This document shows, piece by piece, positions 1 to 10,400 of a stretch of DNA of 64,000 nt (the stretch's first letter is position 1; the number at the start of each line of letters is the position of its first letter). The position numbers and the translations under genes are program-made. The notes below the pieces were generated by a model. The model was not told the DNA's origin. It saw nothing but the letters and a program-made list of their open reading frames with translations, and made no database searches. This DNA is from Azonexus sp. GTDB taxonomy: Bacteria; Pseudomonadota; Gammaproteobacteria; Burkholderiales; Rhodocyclaceae. The stretch is from contig JAGOBB010000001.1 of assembly GCA_017983615.1 (NCBI GenBank), positions 620,001 through 684,000 on the forward strand. The letters are read 5' to 3'.

Positions 1-1
1 G

Positions 2-1171
2 ATGCGCAAGTGTCATCTGAACACCTGTCCGGTTGGCGTTGCCACGCAGGACACGGAACTGCGCAAGCGCTTTACCGGCCAGCCGGAGCATGTCGTGAAC
101 TACTTCTTCTTCGTCGCCGAAGAGGTCCGCGAGCTCATGGCACAGCTCGGCATTCGCAAGTTCGACGATCTGGTCGGTCGCGCCGACCTGCTCGATACCC
201 GTGCCGGGATCGAACACTGGAAGGCCAAGGGGCTGGATTTCAGCAAGATCTTCTACCAGCCGAACGTTCCGGCCGATGTCTCGCGTCGCCACACCGAAGT
301 GCAGGATCACGGCCTGAACAAGGCGCTCGACCACAAGCTGATCGAGCAGGCCAAGCCGGCGCTTGAAAAGGGTCAGAAGGTCCAGATCGAGACCACGATC
401 ATCAACGTCAATCGTACCTGCGGCACCATGCTGTCGGGTGAAGTTGCCCGCCGCTACGGCCACGCCGGTTTGCCGGACGATACCATTCACGTCAAGCTGA
501 CCGGCACGGCTGGTCAGGCCTTCGGCGCCTTCCTGGCCAAGGGCGTGACGCTGGAACTGACCGGCGAAGGTAACGACTACGTCGGCAAGGGTTTGTCGGG
601 CGGACGTATCATCATCAAGCCGAGCCCGGATTTCCGGGGCGATACGCAACAGAACATCATCTGCGGCAATACCGTCATGTACGGCGCGACCGAGGGTGAG
701 TCGTTCTTCGCCGGCGTCGGTGGCGAGCGCTTCTGCGTTCGCAACTCCGGTGGTACGGCCGTTGTTGAAGGCGTGGGTGACCATGGTTGCGAATACATGA
801 CCGGCGGTACCGTGGTCGTGCTGGGTGATACGGGCCGCAACTTCGCGGCGGGCATGTCGGGCGGTATCGCCTACGTGCTGGACGAGGACGGCAGCTTCAA
901 GCAGCGCTGCAACCTGGCGCAGGTCGCGCTGGAGAAGGTGCTCCCGGCCAGCCGTCAGGCTGGCGGCGAGCCGCTGCACCTGGGTATCGCCGACGAAACC
1001 CAGCTCAAGGATCTGGTCACGCGTCACGCCGAATACGCCGGTAGCGCCACTGCCAGGAAGATTCTCGCCAATTGGGACGTTTATCGCGAGAAGTTCGTCA
1101 AAGTCTATCCGCACGAGTACAAGCGGGCGCTCACCGAGATGGCCGCTGCTGCACAGAAGGAGGCCGCATAA
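2..1171 (+). CDS. gltB: Glutamate synthase large subunit, C-terminal part (cut by window edge)
   Basis: This is the last 389 codons of the NADPH-dependent glutamate synthase alpha subunit, which makes glutamate from glutamine and 2-oxoglutarate. The visible part opens with [14 protein letters not shown], two of the cysteines of the 3Fe-4S cluster at the end of the FMN synthase domain. It then runs into the glycine-rich beta-helix domain ([19 protein letters not shown] and MSGGIAYV, about residues 255-295). The first methionine in the window is internal; the gene continues off the left edge. Its TAA overlaps the ATG of gltD by one base, so the two subunits are translationally coupled. Family assignment is firm. 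Confidence 0.96.
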   Translation: MRKCHLNTCPVGVATQDTELRKRFTGQPEHVVNYFFFVAEEVRELMAQLGIRKFDDLVGRADLLDTRAGIEHWKAKGLDFSKIFYQPNVPADVSRRHTEVQDHGLNKALDHKLIEQAKPALEKGQKVQIETTIINVNRTCGTMLSGEVARRYGHAGLPDDTIHVKLTGTAGQAFGAFLAKGVTLELTGEGNDYVGKGLSGGRIIIKPSPDFRGDTQQNIICGNTVMYGATEGESFFAGVGGERFCVRNSGGTAVVEGVGDHGCEYMTGGTVVVLGDTGRNFAAGMSGGIAYVLDEDGSFKQRCNLAQVALEKVLPASRQAGGEPLHLGIADETQLKDLVTRHAEYAGSATARKILANWDVYREKFVKVYPHEYKRALTEMAAAAQKEAA

Positions 1172-2637
1172 TGGGCAAGCCGACTGGATTCATGGAGTTC
1201 GAGCGTCTCAACGAGGCCTACGACCCGGTCGAACAGCGACTGAAGCATTTCAAGGAGTTCGTGCATGCACTGAACGACGAGGATGCCAAGGTTCAGGGCG
1301 CACGTTGCATGGACTGCGGTATCCCGTTCTGCAACAACGGCTGCCCGGTCAACAACATCATTCCGGACTGGAACGATCTGGTTTACCGCGGCAACTGGAA
1401 GCAGGCGCTGGAAGTGCTGCATTCGACCAACAATTTCCCCGACTTCACCGGCCGCATCTGTCCGGCGCCCTGCGAAGCTGCCTGTACGCTGGGCATCAAC
1501 GCCGCACCGGTGGGCATCAAGTCGATTGAGCATTTCATCATCGACAAGGGCTGGGAGTCCGGCTGGGTTGTTCCGCAGCCGGCAAAGTCGAAGACCGGCA
1601 AGAAGGTTGCCGTGGTCGGTTCCGGCCCGGCCGGTCTGGCTGCTGCGCAGCAACTGGCCCGCGTTGGTCATGACGTGACCGTGTTCGAGAAGAGTGATCG
1701 CCTCGGCGGTTTGCTGGCTTACGGCATCCCCGACTTCAAGCTGGAAAAGACGGTGGTCGATCGCCGTATCGCCCAGATGGAAGCTGAGGGCGTTACCTTC
1801 AAGACCAAGGTCGTGGTTGGCGACAAGAACGTGCCGGCCGGCATCAACAACGATGCCAGCGAATTCGTTTCGGCCGACCAGCTGAAGAAGGATTTCGATG
1901 CCGTGATCCTTGCCGCCGGTTCCGAAGTGCCGCGCGATTTGCCGGTGCCGGGCCGCGAGCTGAAGGGCATCTACGCCGCGCTGGAATTCCTGATTCCGCA
2001 GAACAAGGAAGTCCAGCAGGGCAAGGCCAACCCGATCAACGTCAAGGGCAAGCACGTCATCGTCATCGGCGGCGGCGATACCGGCTCCGACTGCGTGGGT
2101 ACTTCCAACCGTCACGGTGCTGCCTCGGTGACCCAGTTCGAACTGATGCCGATGCCGCCAGAAGAGGAAAACAAGGCCCTGACATGGCCGTACTGGCCGT
2201 ACAAGTTGCGCACCTCTTCGTCCCACGATGAAGGCTGCAGCCGCGATTTCGCCGTCGCCACCAAGGGCTTCGTCGATGATGGCAAGGGCAATGTCAAGGC
2301 GCTGAAGGCCGTTCGCCTGGACTGGAAGGATGGCAAGATGAGTGAAGTCGACGGTTCGGAATTCGAACTGCCGTGCGACGCCGCCTTCCTCGCCATGGGC
2401 TTTACCAACCCGGTTGGCGGCCTGCTCGAGGCATTTGGCGTTGAAAAGGATGCGCGCCAGAATGCCAAGGCAACGACCGACGGCGAGGGCTGCTACAAGA
2501 CCAACGTCGACAAGGTCTACGCTGCCGGCGACGTTCGTCGTGGTCAGTCGCTGGTCGTCTGGGCAATTCGCGAGGGTCGTCAGGCCGCCCGCGAAGTTGA
2601 TGCCTTCCTGATGGGTTCGACGACGCTGCCGCGCTAA
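1171..2637 (+). CDS. gltD: Glutamate synthase small subunit
   Basis: A 488-residue beta subunit that passes electrons from NADPH to the large subunit through FAD and Fe-S clusters. The N-terminal cluster cysteines are visible as [13 protein letters not shown] (from about residue 46) and CPAPCEAAC. The FAD dinucleotide fold is [15 protein letters not shown] and the NADPH fold is [10 protein letters not shown] chose the ATG at 1171 because it overlaps the gltB stop (ATAATG), has AGAAGGAGG just upstream, and gives the MGKPTGF N-terminus typical of the family; a longer open frame from 1072 would overlap gltB extensively. A strong hairpin terminator follows. Confidence 0.97.
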   Translation: MGKPTGFMEFERLNEAYDPVEQRLKHFKEFVHALNDEDAKVQGARCMDCGIPFCNNGCPVNNIIPDWNDLVYRGNWKQALEVLHSTNNFPDFTGRICPAPCEAACTLGINAAPVGIKSIEHFIIDKGWESGWVVPQPAKSKTGKKVAVVGSGPAGLAAAQQLARVGHDVTVFEKSDRLGGLLAYGIPDFKLEKTVVDRRIAQMEAEGVTFKTKVVVGDKNVPAGINNDASEFVSADQLKKDFDAVILAAGSEVPRDLPVPGRELKGIYAALEFLIPQNKEVQQGKANPINVKGKHVIVIGGGDTGSDCVGTSNRHGAASVTQFELMPMPPEEENKALTWPYWPYKLRTSSSHDEGCSRDFAVATKGFVDDGKGNVKALKAVRLDWKDGKMSEVDGSEFELPCDAAFLAMGFTNPVGGLLEAFGVEKDARQNAKATTDGEGCYKTNVDKVYAAGDVRRGQSLVVWAIREGRQAAREVDAFLMGSTTLPR

Positions 2638-2653
2638 ACCGAAAGCGATCCGG

Positions 2654-2693
2654 AAAAAGCCCCGTCGGCTGAACAGCCCGCGGGGCTTTTTGT
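2654..2693 (+). terminator. Rho-independent terminator after gltBD
   Basis: AAAAGCCCCG at 2655-2664 pairs with CGGGGCTTTT at 2681-2690, followed by more T. It lies 17 bases after the gltD stop and ends the gltBD transcript. Confidence 0.9.
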
Positions 2694-2700
2694 TGCCCGT

Positions 2701-2737
2701 TGATTTTGGCCAAAAAAACCGGCCGACCGTAGCATTT
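2701..2737 (+). repeat. T-tract/GACCGTAGCATT element, copy 1
   Basis: Core CGACCGTAGCATTT at 2724-2737, preceded by TGATTTTGGCC and an AT tract. In this copy the inner tract is A7 rather than T, flanked by GGCC on both sides. It lies between the gltD terminator and the next gene, in an intergenic spacer. Confidence 0.85.
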
Positions 2738-2815
2738 GGCTGCCAGGACCTGCGTTCAGCCTTCGACAGCCTGCACCAATCGTGTGAAAATGCAGAATGA
2801 TCACAAGGGGGACCT

Positions 2816-3547
2816 ATGGCGGCTGATCTACAACCTGCGCTGCAGGTGACGACTCCAAGCGGCGCGCTCGACGGGCACATGCTGCTCATCCTGGCCATCA
2901 TGGTTGTCGCTGGCATTCTCGGTGGCGTTGCCAACTATTTTCTGGCCGACCGGCACGGCGAACCCGCCCGCCGCGACTGGGTGAAATATCCGGTATTCGG
3001 CGTCGTGGCCGCCCTGACCGTGCCCCTGTTCCTCAACATGATTTCCAGCACCCTGCTCGAAGGGGCGCGGACCAAGCCGGTCGACTTCTACGTCTTTTCC
3101 GGCTTTTGCCTGATCTACGTGGTTGCCTCGCGGCGCCTGTTCGAGAACATGGTGCAACGCCTGATGGGGCAGATCGACCAGGTTCATCGTGACGTCGGGC
3201 ATCTGAAACAACAAAAGCGCGATGAACCGGCTGCCGCCGTCAAGGCCGAAATCGAGCCGATCAAGCTGGCGGAGCATGATCCGAAGGATGTCCTCTCCTA
3301 CAACGACGTCGAAATCCTCCGCGCGCTGGCCGAAGAAAGCTTCGTCTACGGCAATCTGGTGGCGATTTGCGAAAACACCGGGCTGGCCCGCGATTTCGTC
3401 AGCCAGCGCCTGACTGTCATGAAGGCGATGGGGGTTATCGAAACCCGCATCAACGACAAGAATGTCCTGCACTGGATCGTGTCGGCCCGCGGCAAGGCGG
3501 TCCTGAACGATATCCTCGGCGGCCAGGAGCAGAAGAAAATCGCATGA
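2816..3547 (+). CDS. Three-TM membrane protein with C-terminal winged-helix-like domain
   Basis: A 243-residue protein I cannot name with certainty. Residues about 20-42, 55-80 and 86-107 are hydrophobic and probably span the membrane. A charged linker follows, and residues about 165-235 look like a winged helix ([32 protein letters not shown]). The arrangement recalls three-TM proteins found beside prokaryotic YEATS-like proteins, but that link is only a resemblance. The start is supported by AAGGGGG eight bases upstream. Its stop is 44 bases before the chosen glmU start, so the two are probably co-transcribed. A membrane-tethered regulator is a reasonable inference, not shown. Confidence 0.75.
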   Translation: MAADLQPALQVTTPSGALDGHMLLILAIMVVAGILGGVANYFLADRHGEPARRDWVKYPVFGVVAALTVPLFLNMISSTLLEGARTKPVDFYVFSGFCLIYVVASRRLFENMVQRLMGQIDQVHRDVGHLKQQKRDEPAAAVKAEIEPIKLAEHDPKDVLSYNDVEILRALAEESFVYGNLVAICENTGLARDFVSQRLTVMKAMGVIETRINDKNVLHWIVSARGKAVLNDILGGQEQKKIA

Positions 3548-3591
3548 ACCCCACCGGCTTAACTGCCGGACTCAATTTGAAGAAAAACGCC

Positions 3592-4950
3592 ATGAATATC
3601 GTCATTCTCGCTGCCGGCCAAGGCAAGCGCATGCATTCAAATCTTCCCAAGGTGCTGCATCCGATCGCCGGCAAACCCCTGGCCCAGCACGTGATCGATA
3701 CCGCGCGACAGCTGTCGCCGGAAAGGCTGATCGTCGTCTATGGCCATGGCGGTGAAATGGTTCGCTCGACGCTCGCGGCAGACGACCTTGCCTGGGCCGA
3801 GCAGGCCCAGCAGCTCGGCACCGGCCACGCGGTCGCCCAGGCCGTGCCGCAGCTAGGAAGTGCCGCGCAGACACTGGTCCTTTATGGCGACGTGCCGCTG
3901 ACCACCGTGGCCACGCTGAAGCGCCTGCTGCAGGCTGGCAAGGACGGGCTGTCGGTGCTGACGGTCGATCTTGCCAACCCGACCGGCTACGGCCGCATCG
4001 TCCGTAACGCCGCCGGCAACATGGTCAGCATCGTCGAGGAAAAGGATGCGACGCCCGAGCAGAAGGCCATCCGTGAGGTCAATACCGGGATCATGGCCAT
4101 TCCGACGGCCCGTCTGGCCGACTGGCTGGGCAAACTGAAGAACGACAATTCCCAGGGCGAGTACTACCTGACCGACATCGTCGCGCTGGCGGTGGCCGAA
4201 GGCCTGCCGGTGCGCACCGCGCAGCCCGAAGGCGAGTGGGAAGTGCTGGGCGTCAACAGCAAGGTCCAACTGGCCGAGCTGGAACGCCAGCACCAGCGTA
4301 ATCTGGCCGACCAGTTGCTGGTCGCCGGCGTGCGTCTGGCTGACCCGGCACGGATCGACATACGCGGTACGCTGACCCATGGGCGCGATGTGTCCATCGA
4401 TGTCGGCTGCGTCTTCGAGGGCAAGGTCGAGCTGGCCGATGCGGTCGAAGTGGGCCCTTACTGCGTGCTGAAGAACGTCAAGGTCGGCGCCGGGACGCGG
4501 ATCGCCGCCTTCTGCCATTTCGAAGATGCGGTGATCGGGCCGGACGGCGTGCTTGGCCCCTATGCCCGCCTGCGCCCGGGCAGCGAACTGGGCCCCGAGG
4601 TTCATATCGGCAACTTCGTCGAGGTCAAGAACAGCAAGATTGCCGCCCAGTCCAAGGCCAACCATCTAGCCTACATCGGCGACGCCGAGATCGGCCAGCG
4701 GGTGAACGTCGGCGCCGGCACGATCACCTGCAACTACGACGGCGCCAACAAGCACAAGACGATTATCGAGGACGACGTGTTCATCGGCTCCGATACACAA
4801 CTGGTCGCGCCGGTGACCGTCGGCCGCGGGGCGACGCTGGGCGCCGGGACGACGTTGACCAAGAACGCGCCGCCCGATGCGTTGACCGTATCGCGGGCCA
4901 GGCAACTGACGCTGCCGGGCTGGGCGCGTCCGCAGAAGGTGAAGAAATAA
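3592..4950 (+). CDS. glmU: Bifunctional N-acetylglucosamine-1-phosphate uridyltransferase / glucosamine-1-phosphate acetyltransferase
   Basis: A 452-residue cytoplasmic enzyme making UDP-GlcNAc for peptidoglycan and lipid A. The N-terminal nucleotidyltransferase shows [11 protein letters not shown] and [10 protein letters not shown], with YGDVPL as the metal-binding region. The C-terminal left-handed beta-helix carries the acetyltransferase ([22 protein letters not shown]). I chose the ATG at 3592 because [14 protein letters not shown] is the usual N-terminus; an in-frame ATG at 3544 that overlaps the upstream stop would add 16 residues and cannot be excluded. The stop overlaps the next gene's start. 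Confidence 0.96.
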   Translation: MNIVILAAGQGKRMHSNLPKVLHPIAGKPLAQHVIDTARQLSPERLIVVYGHGGEMVRSTLAADDLAWAEQAQQLGTGHAVAQAVPQLGSAAQTLVLYGDVPLTTVATLKRLLQAGKDGLSVLTVDLANPTGYGRIVRNAAGNMVSIVEEKDATPEQKAIREVNTGIMAIPTARLADWLGKLKNDNSQGEYYLTDIVALAVAEGLPVRTAQPEGEWEVLGVNSKVQLAELERQHQRNLADQLLVAGVRLADPARIDIRGTLTHGRDVSIDVGCVFEGKVELADAVEVGPYCVLKNVKVGAGTRIAAFCHFEDAVIGPDGVLGPYARLRPGSELGPEVHIGNFVEVKNSKIAAQSKANHLAYIGDAEIGQRVNVGAGTITCNYDGANKHKTIIEDDVFIGSDTQLVAPVTVGRGATLGAGTTLTKNAPPDALTVSRARQLTLPGWARPQKVKK

Positions 4951-5273
4951 TGGATTGGGGTTTCGTACTGTTCGCTGTCGTGTCGACGCTGTCACTGGCC
5001 GCCGGCGGCCTCTTGTTGCTGATTGGCTACATCGGCACCGTTCCCGCGGCCTTCAGTTTCGGCTGGAAGACGGGTTTGCCCGTGCTGCTGTTGCCGGTGA
5101 TCGGTCCGGTCTGGTTTGCCCTCAGCCATGGCCCGGAGTTTCGCCGGGCGGCGATTCAGTTGATTGCCGGGTTGGCGCTGGTGGCGCTGGCTGGTGGCCT
5201 GATCGCCGGGCTGGGGCCGCACTTTGCCGACAAGATGGTGGCCGAGATGATCGAGGCTGAAAAGAATCGTTGA
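4950..5273 (+). CDS. Small hydrophobic membrane protein
   Basis: A 107-residue protein whose ATG overlaps the glmU stop (TAATG), so it is translationally coupled. It has three hydrophobic stretches (about residues 5-32, 42-58 and 68-90) and a short charged C-terminus. No catalytic motif is visible and I do not recognise the family. Position suggests co-expression with glmU, but a role in envelope synthesis is only suggested by that. Confidence 0.7.
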   Translation: MDWGFVLFAVVSTLSLAAGGLLLLIGYIGTVPAAFSFGWKTGLPVLLLPVIGPVWFALSHGPEFRRAAIQLIAGLALVALAGGLIAGLGPHFADKMVAEMIEAEKNR

Positions 5274-5306
5274 TTCGCTGTTGTTTTATTGCTCAGGGAG
5301 AAGAAG

Positions 5307-7358
5307 ATGTCCAAGTACACCACAGAGGCACTCCGTTCCATTGCACTGGTTGGCCACGGTGCCGCCGGCAAGACCAGTCTGGCCGAGGCGCTGCTGTTCG
5401 CGACCGGCACCATTACTGCTAAAGGCAGTGTCGACAAGGGCAACACCGTTGCCGATTTCGACGCCCAGGAGAAGGAAGCCGGCCACTCCCTGACCTCGGC
5501 CGTGGTCAATTTCGGCTACGAAGACACCCATGTTCATCTGATCGACACACCGGGCTACCCGGATTTTTCCGGGCAGGCCATCGCCGCGCTGGCCGGTGTC
5601 GATACCGCGCTGGTCGTCATCAATGCCCAGACTGGCGTCGAACTGATGACCGAGCGCATGATGCGCTACGCCGCCGAGCGCAAGCTGTGCCGGATGATCG
5701 TGATCAACAAGATCGATGCCGACAACCTCGATCTGCCCGGCCTGGTCGCCGATATCCGCGAACGCTTCGGCAAACAGTGCATGCTGCTCGACCTGCCGGC
5801 ACATGGCGCGGCCGATGTCGTCGAAGTGCTCGAACACGATGCCGGCGACGCCGATTTTGAATCGGTGGCTGCCGCCCACCGCGCGCTAATCGACCAGATC
5901 GTCGAGGAGGACGAGGACCTGCTCGCCCAGTATCTCGAGGACGGCGCCGACCCGAGCGCTGCCGCGCTCCATGCGCCGTTCGAGAAGGCGCTGCGCGAGG
6001 GGCACCTGATTCCCATCCTGTTCACCTCGGCGAAGACCGGTGCCGGGATCAAGGAACTGCTGCACGTGCTGGCCTCGCTGGCACCGAACCCGGCCGAAGG
6101 CAATCCGCCGCCGTTCTACAAGGGCGAGCCTGGCGACAAGACAGAACCTTTCCACGCCGAGCCGGATACCGCCAAGCATGTGCTGGCCCACGTCTTCAAG
6201 GTCGTTGCCGACCCCTACATGGGCAAGATCGGTATCTTCCGCGTTCATCAGGGAACGGTCAGGAAGGACGCCCAGCTGTTCGTTGGCGACAGCAAACGGC
6301 CGTTCAAGGTCGCCCACCTCTACCAGTTGCAGGGCAAGGATACGGTCGAGGTCGACGAGCTGCTGCCGGGCGACATCGGCGCCATCGCCAAGGTCGATGA
6401 AATCGAGTTCGACGGCGTACTGCACGATTCGCACGACGAGGACCACATTCACCTCGTGCCGCTCGAGTTTCCCAAGCCGATGGCCGGGCTGGCTGTCGAA
6501 ACGAAGAAGAAGGGCGACGAGCAGCGTCTGTTCGACATCCTTGGCAAGCTGGCCATGGAAGATCCGACCTTCGTCGTCGAGCGTCATCCGACCAGCAACG
6601 AAACGGTCATCCGCGGCCTCGGCGAGATCCACCTGAAATCCAAGCTGGCCCGCATGGCCGGGCAGTACAAGCTGGAAGTCGATACCCAACCGCCGCGCAT
6701 TCCCTACTGCGAAACGATTACCGGCACGGCCGAGGCGCTGTATCGCCACAAGAAGCAGTCGGGCGGCGCCGGCCAGTTCGGCGAGGTGCATCTGCGCATC
6801 GAGCCGAAGGGGCGTGGCGAGGGCTTTGAATTCGTCGATGCGGTCAAGGGCGGGGTCATCCCCGGCGTCTTCATGGCAGCGGTCGAAAAGGGCGTACGCC
6901 AAGGGCTGGAAGGCGGCGTCGTCGCCGGCTATGCGGTCGACGACCTGAAGGTGACGGTGTTCGACGGCAAGACGCATGCGGTCGACGGCAAGGAAGTCGC
7001 CTTCACCATCGCCGGCCGCAAGGCAGTGATCGAGGCCATTCGCGGGGCGAAACCGATCGTCCTTGAGCCCATCGTCAATATCGAAATTGTGTTGCCGGAA
7101 ACGTCCATCGGCGACCTGACCGGCGATTTGTCCAGCCGGCGCGGCCAAATTACCGGTACCGACGGGCGCGGCCACGGCATGGCGGCGATTACTGGCGAAG
7201 TGCCGCTGGCCGAGCTGAACGACTACCAGTCGCGCCTGAAGTCGCTCACTGGGGGGCAGGGCAGCTACACCATCGAGTTTGCCCGCTACGCCGCGGTGCC
7301 GCCAAACGTGCAGCAACAGCTGGCCAGCAAGTTCCAGTTGCACGACGAAGACGAGTAA
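5307..7358 (+). CDS. EF-G-like translation factor GTPase (divergent EF-G paralogue)
   Basis: A 683-residue protein with the full EF-G domain order. The P-loop is GHGAAGKTSL, DTPGYPDF is the G3 motif and NKID is G4. Later domains are present (HVFKVVADPYMGKIG, GGAGQFGEVHLRIEPKG, GVIPGVF). Canonical EF-G has an RGITI motif in switch I; here the matching region reads QEKEAGHSLTSAV, so this is an EF-G-like paralogue rather than the str-operon fusA. The ATG at 5307 follows CAGGGAGAAG. It stands between the glmU cluster and a bidirectional terminator. EF-G2-type proteins differ in their roles, so the exact function here is open. Confidence 0.88.
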   Translation: MSKYTTEALRSIALVGHGAAGKTSLAEALLFATGTITAKGSVDKGNTVADFDAQEKEAGHSLTSAVVNFGYEDTHVHLIDTPGYPDFSGQAIAALAGVDTALVVINAQTGVELMTERMMRYAAERKLCRMIVINKIDADNLDLPGLVADIRERFGKQCMLLDLPAHGAADVVEVLEHDAGDADFESVAAAHRALIDQIVEEDEDLLAQYLEDGADPSAAALHAPFEKALREGHLIPILFTSAKTGAGIKELLHVLASLAPNPAEGNPPPFYKGEPGDKTEPFHAEPDTAKHVLAHVFKVVADPYMGKIGIFRVHQGTVRKDAQLFVGDSKRPFKVAHLYQLQGKDTVEVDELLPGDIGAIAKVDEIEFDGVLHDSHDEDHIHLVPLEFPKPMAGLAVETKKKGDEQRLFDILGKLAMEDPTFVVERHPTSNETVIRGLGEIHLKSKLARMAGQYKLEVDTQPPRIPYCETITGTAEALYRHKKQSGGAGQFGEVHLRIEPKGRGEGFEFVDAVKGGVIPGVFMAAVEKGVRQGLEGGVVAGYAVDDLKVTVFDGKTHAVDGKEVAFTIAGRKAVIEAIRGAKPIVLEPIVNIEIVLPETSIGDLTGDLSSRRGQITGTDGRGHGMAAITGEVPLAELNDYQSRLKSLTGGQGSYTIEFARYAAVPPNVQQQLASKFQLHDEDE

Positions 7359-7375
7359 ACCCCGACGAATCGACC

Positions 7376-7410
7376 AAATGCTACGGTCGATGGCAAAAAA
7401 GGGCCGAAAT
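7376..7410 (-). repeat. T-tract/GACCGTAGCATT element, copy 2
   Basis: Inverted copy: core AAATGCTACGGTCG at 7376-7389, then A6 at 7395-7400 and a second A-rich stretch. It lies 18 bases after the stop of the EF-G-like gene, and its A6 tract doubles as the T-tail of the minus-strand arm of the neighbouring terminator. Confidence 0.88.
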
Positions 7411-7428
7411 TGAAATTCGGCCCTTTTT
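7395..7428. terminator. Bidirectional terminator between convergent genes
   Basis: GGGCCGAA (7401-7408) pairs with TTCGGCCC (7416-7423), flanked by A6 on the left and T5 on the right. It can end both the EF-G-like gene on the plus strand and the sensor kinase on the minus strand. Confidence 0.85.
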
Positions 7429-7449
7429 CGTCGTTGGGCGGAACGGTGT

Positions 7450-10400
7450 TTAGTTCAGACCGAACGCGGCCTTGATGCCGTCGAGTACCCGGTTCAGTTC
7501 AGTTTCCAATGCTGCCAGGCGTTCTCCGGATTCTGGGCCGCCGGCCTTGACGGCTTGCTCCAGCAGTGCGGCAAGCTCGGCGACACCCTTGGCGCCAACC
7601 ATGCCGCCTGTGCCTTTCAGCGTATGTACCCGACGGATCGCCGCCTCCGTGTCGCCAGTCGCCAGCGATTCGCGGATGCGCCCGCCTTCGCCGACAAAGC
7701 GGGCATGGAAATCACGCAGGACCTTTTCGTACAAGGCCAGGCGATTTAGCATGCGACGCAGGCCGTCGGCGACGTCGATGCCGGGAATATCCGGGATCGA
7801 CGTTCCCGCCTCTGACGGCGCCGGAACCACCACCGGTTCATCGGTTGCCGGTTGCGAGGGGCGCCAGCGCTGGATGACGGCGATCAGTTGTGGTGGTTCG
7901 ATTGGCTTGGTCAGGAAATCGTTCATGCCGGCAGCCAGCGCCCGCTGCCGCTCTTCCTCGAAGGCGTGCGCGGTCAGCGCGATGATCGGAATATCGGCGC
8001 GTACCTGCCCGTTCCGGATGCGGCGTGTGGCCTGCAAGCCATCCATCTCCGGCATCTGGATGTCCATCAGGATCAAATCGATGTCACTGCCGTGTTTTGC
8101 GAGCAGCTCCAGTGCCAGCGCACCGTTGTCGGCTACCTCGACCGTGGCGCCCAGCGATTCGAGCAAATCGCGCATGATCAGTTGGTTGGTCGGCACGTCC
8201 TCGGCGACCAGAGCGCGGAGTCCGGCCAGTGGTGCTGCTTTTGCAGGCGTGGCTGGTGGCTTTGCCACCGTGCGGCGTTGAAGCTGGGTCAGTACTTCAT
8301 TGATGCGCGCCGCCGTCACCGGCTTTTCGACGATGTCGTCAAAATCATCCAGCGCATGGCGGAAGCGCGACGAATGGATGTTTTCAGCGGTCACCATGAT
8401 CAGTTTCGTCGCCTGATTCAGGCCGGAGCGGATATGGTGGGCCAGTGCCAGCCCATCCATGTCCGGCATGTTGAGATCGACCATGATGCAGTCGTAGGCA
8501 TCGCCAGCGGGTCCAGCCAGAGCAGCCAGGGCGGCCTCGCCGGAGTCGACGGTGCGGACGAGGCAGCCGTTCTTGAGGAGCAGACGCTGGAGGACGCTGC
8601 GGGCCAGATCGTTGTCGTCGACGACCAGTACGCGATAGCCGGCGAGGGCTGGTGATTCGGGCAGGCTGTCTTCGACGCCGAGAACGATGTGGAAGGCAAA
8701 GGTCGAACCGGCTTGAGGGCGGCTATCGACCCAGATATCGCCACCCATCAGCTCAATCAGGCGCTTGCAGATGACCAGACCGAGACCGGTACCGCCAAAT
8801 TTGCGGGTCACCGAACTGTCGCCCTGCGAAAAGGCCTGGAACAGATTGGCCAATTGCTCCGCGGACATGCCGATACCCGTATCCTGAATGCCGAATTCCA
8901 GCTCGACGCGGCCTTCTTCCGGTGGCTTGGCATTCACGAAGACGGTGATCGACCCGTCGGCGGTGAATTTTATGGCATTGCTGACCAGATTGATCAGTAC
9001 CTGCGACAGGCGCAGGGAGTCGCCGCGCAGCACCGGCGGGACATCGGGGGAAACCACGTATTCGAGGACCAGGTTCTTTTCCTGGACGCGGTTGCGGACC
9101 AGGTTGGAGAGGTTATCCAGAACGTCGTCGAGACGGAAAGGCGCATCTTCGATCTGCATCTGGCCGGCATCGATCTTCGAAAAGTCGAGCACGTCGTTAA
9201 CGACGGCCAGCAGCAGCTTGCCGGCGCCTTCGATGCGCCGGACGTATTCCAGGTCGCGCGGGTTGAGCTTGCTCTGTAGCAACAGATAGGCAAGACCGAT
9301 CACCGCGTTGAGTGGCGTGCGGATTTCATGGCTCATGTTGGCCAGGAATTCGGCCCGTGCACGCGACAGGGATTCGGCTTCCTGGCGGGCATCTTCGCGC
9401 ATCATCGACAGCGTGCGCTCGCGTTCCGATTCGAAAGCCAGGCGGGTCTGCATGCATTCCAGCCCCTGAACGAGCTTGCCGATTTCATCGTTGCCGCGGA
9501 CGTCGAGGTGGGCTTCGAAACTGCCGGCCGACATCTTGTGGAAAGTTGGCAAGACCTGGGTTCGCAGCGGGAGAATGATGAAATTCCGGACCAGGATCTG
9601 GATGATCACGAAAATCGCCGCTGCCATCGCCAGTCCGCCGGCCAGGACCAGCCACACGATACGGCTGGAAAGCGTCGTATATTCGCTCTCGGATGAGCCT
9701 CCGGCGATTACCCAGTGGGGATTATCGATGGTTTCGAAAATGACCAGCTTTTTCTGAGCGATGGTTTCGCCGGCCTCGATGTTCTGCCAGAAATAGGCAA
9801 TCTCGCCGGCTGGCCGGGATCCCATCTCGGCCACCATATTCTTGCCGTCCAGGTCGAGCGGCTCGATCTTCTGGTCCTCCTTGTACGGGTGCAGGATCAA
9901 CCGTCCGAACTCCGGTCCAGGCGTCGCGTTGACGATGTAGTAATAGCCGGAGACCCCGATTCTTGCCGGTCGCAGTTGCGCTTTCAGTCCGGCCAGCTTT
10001 TCGCCGAGGTCAATACCGATGACCGTGGCGCCGACTACGCGACCTTTCGCATCGACGATTGGCGTGTAATTGGTCATGTATTCATGGCCGAAAACCCGTG
10101 CCGGGCCGAGATAGTTTCGTCCGGCAAGTAGTTCGGGCAAGGCAGGATGATTGGCGGCGAGCAGGGTGCCGACGGCGGATCCGCCCTGCTCGTTGCGGGC
10201 CGTAGTCATCACGCGCTTAAAACCATCGGGCGTCCGGACGAAGATGGTGGCTGCGCCCCGCAGGTCGGTGAGAAAACTTTCAATCGGATTGACGTCTCCG
10301 GATCGGGAATGCCTGGCCAGCGCTTCGATTGAGGCCGGGGTGGCCTTATGCGGGCCACCCAATGCCTGGTCGATGCGCCGAGACAGCATATTGGCGTGAT

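Noticed and set aside
1105-2934. Long antisense open frame of 609 codons opposite gltD
   Set aside because: It lies fully opposite a well-conserved gene; long antisense frames are common in GC-rich DNA and this one shows no recognisable domain.
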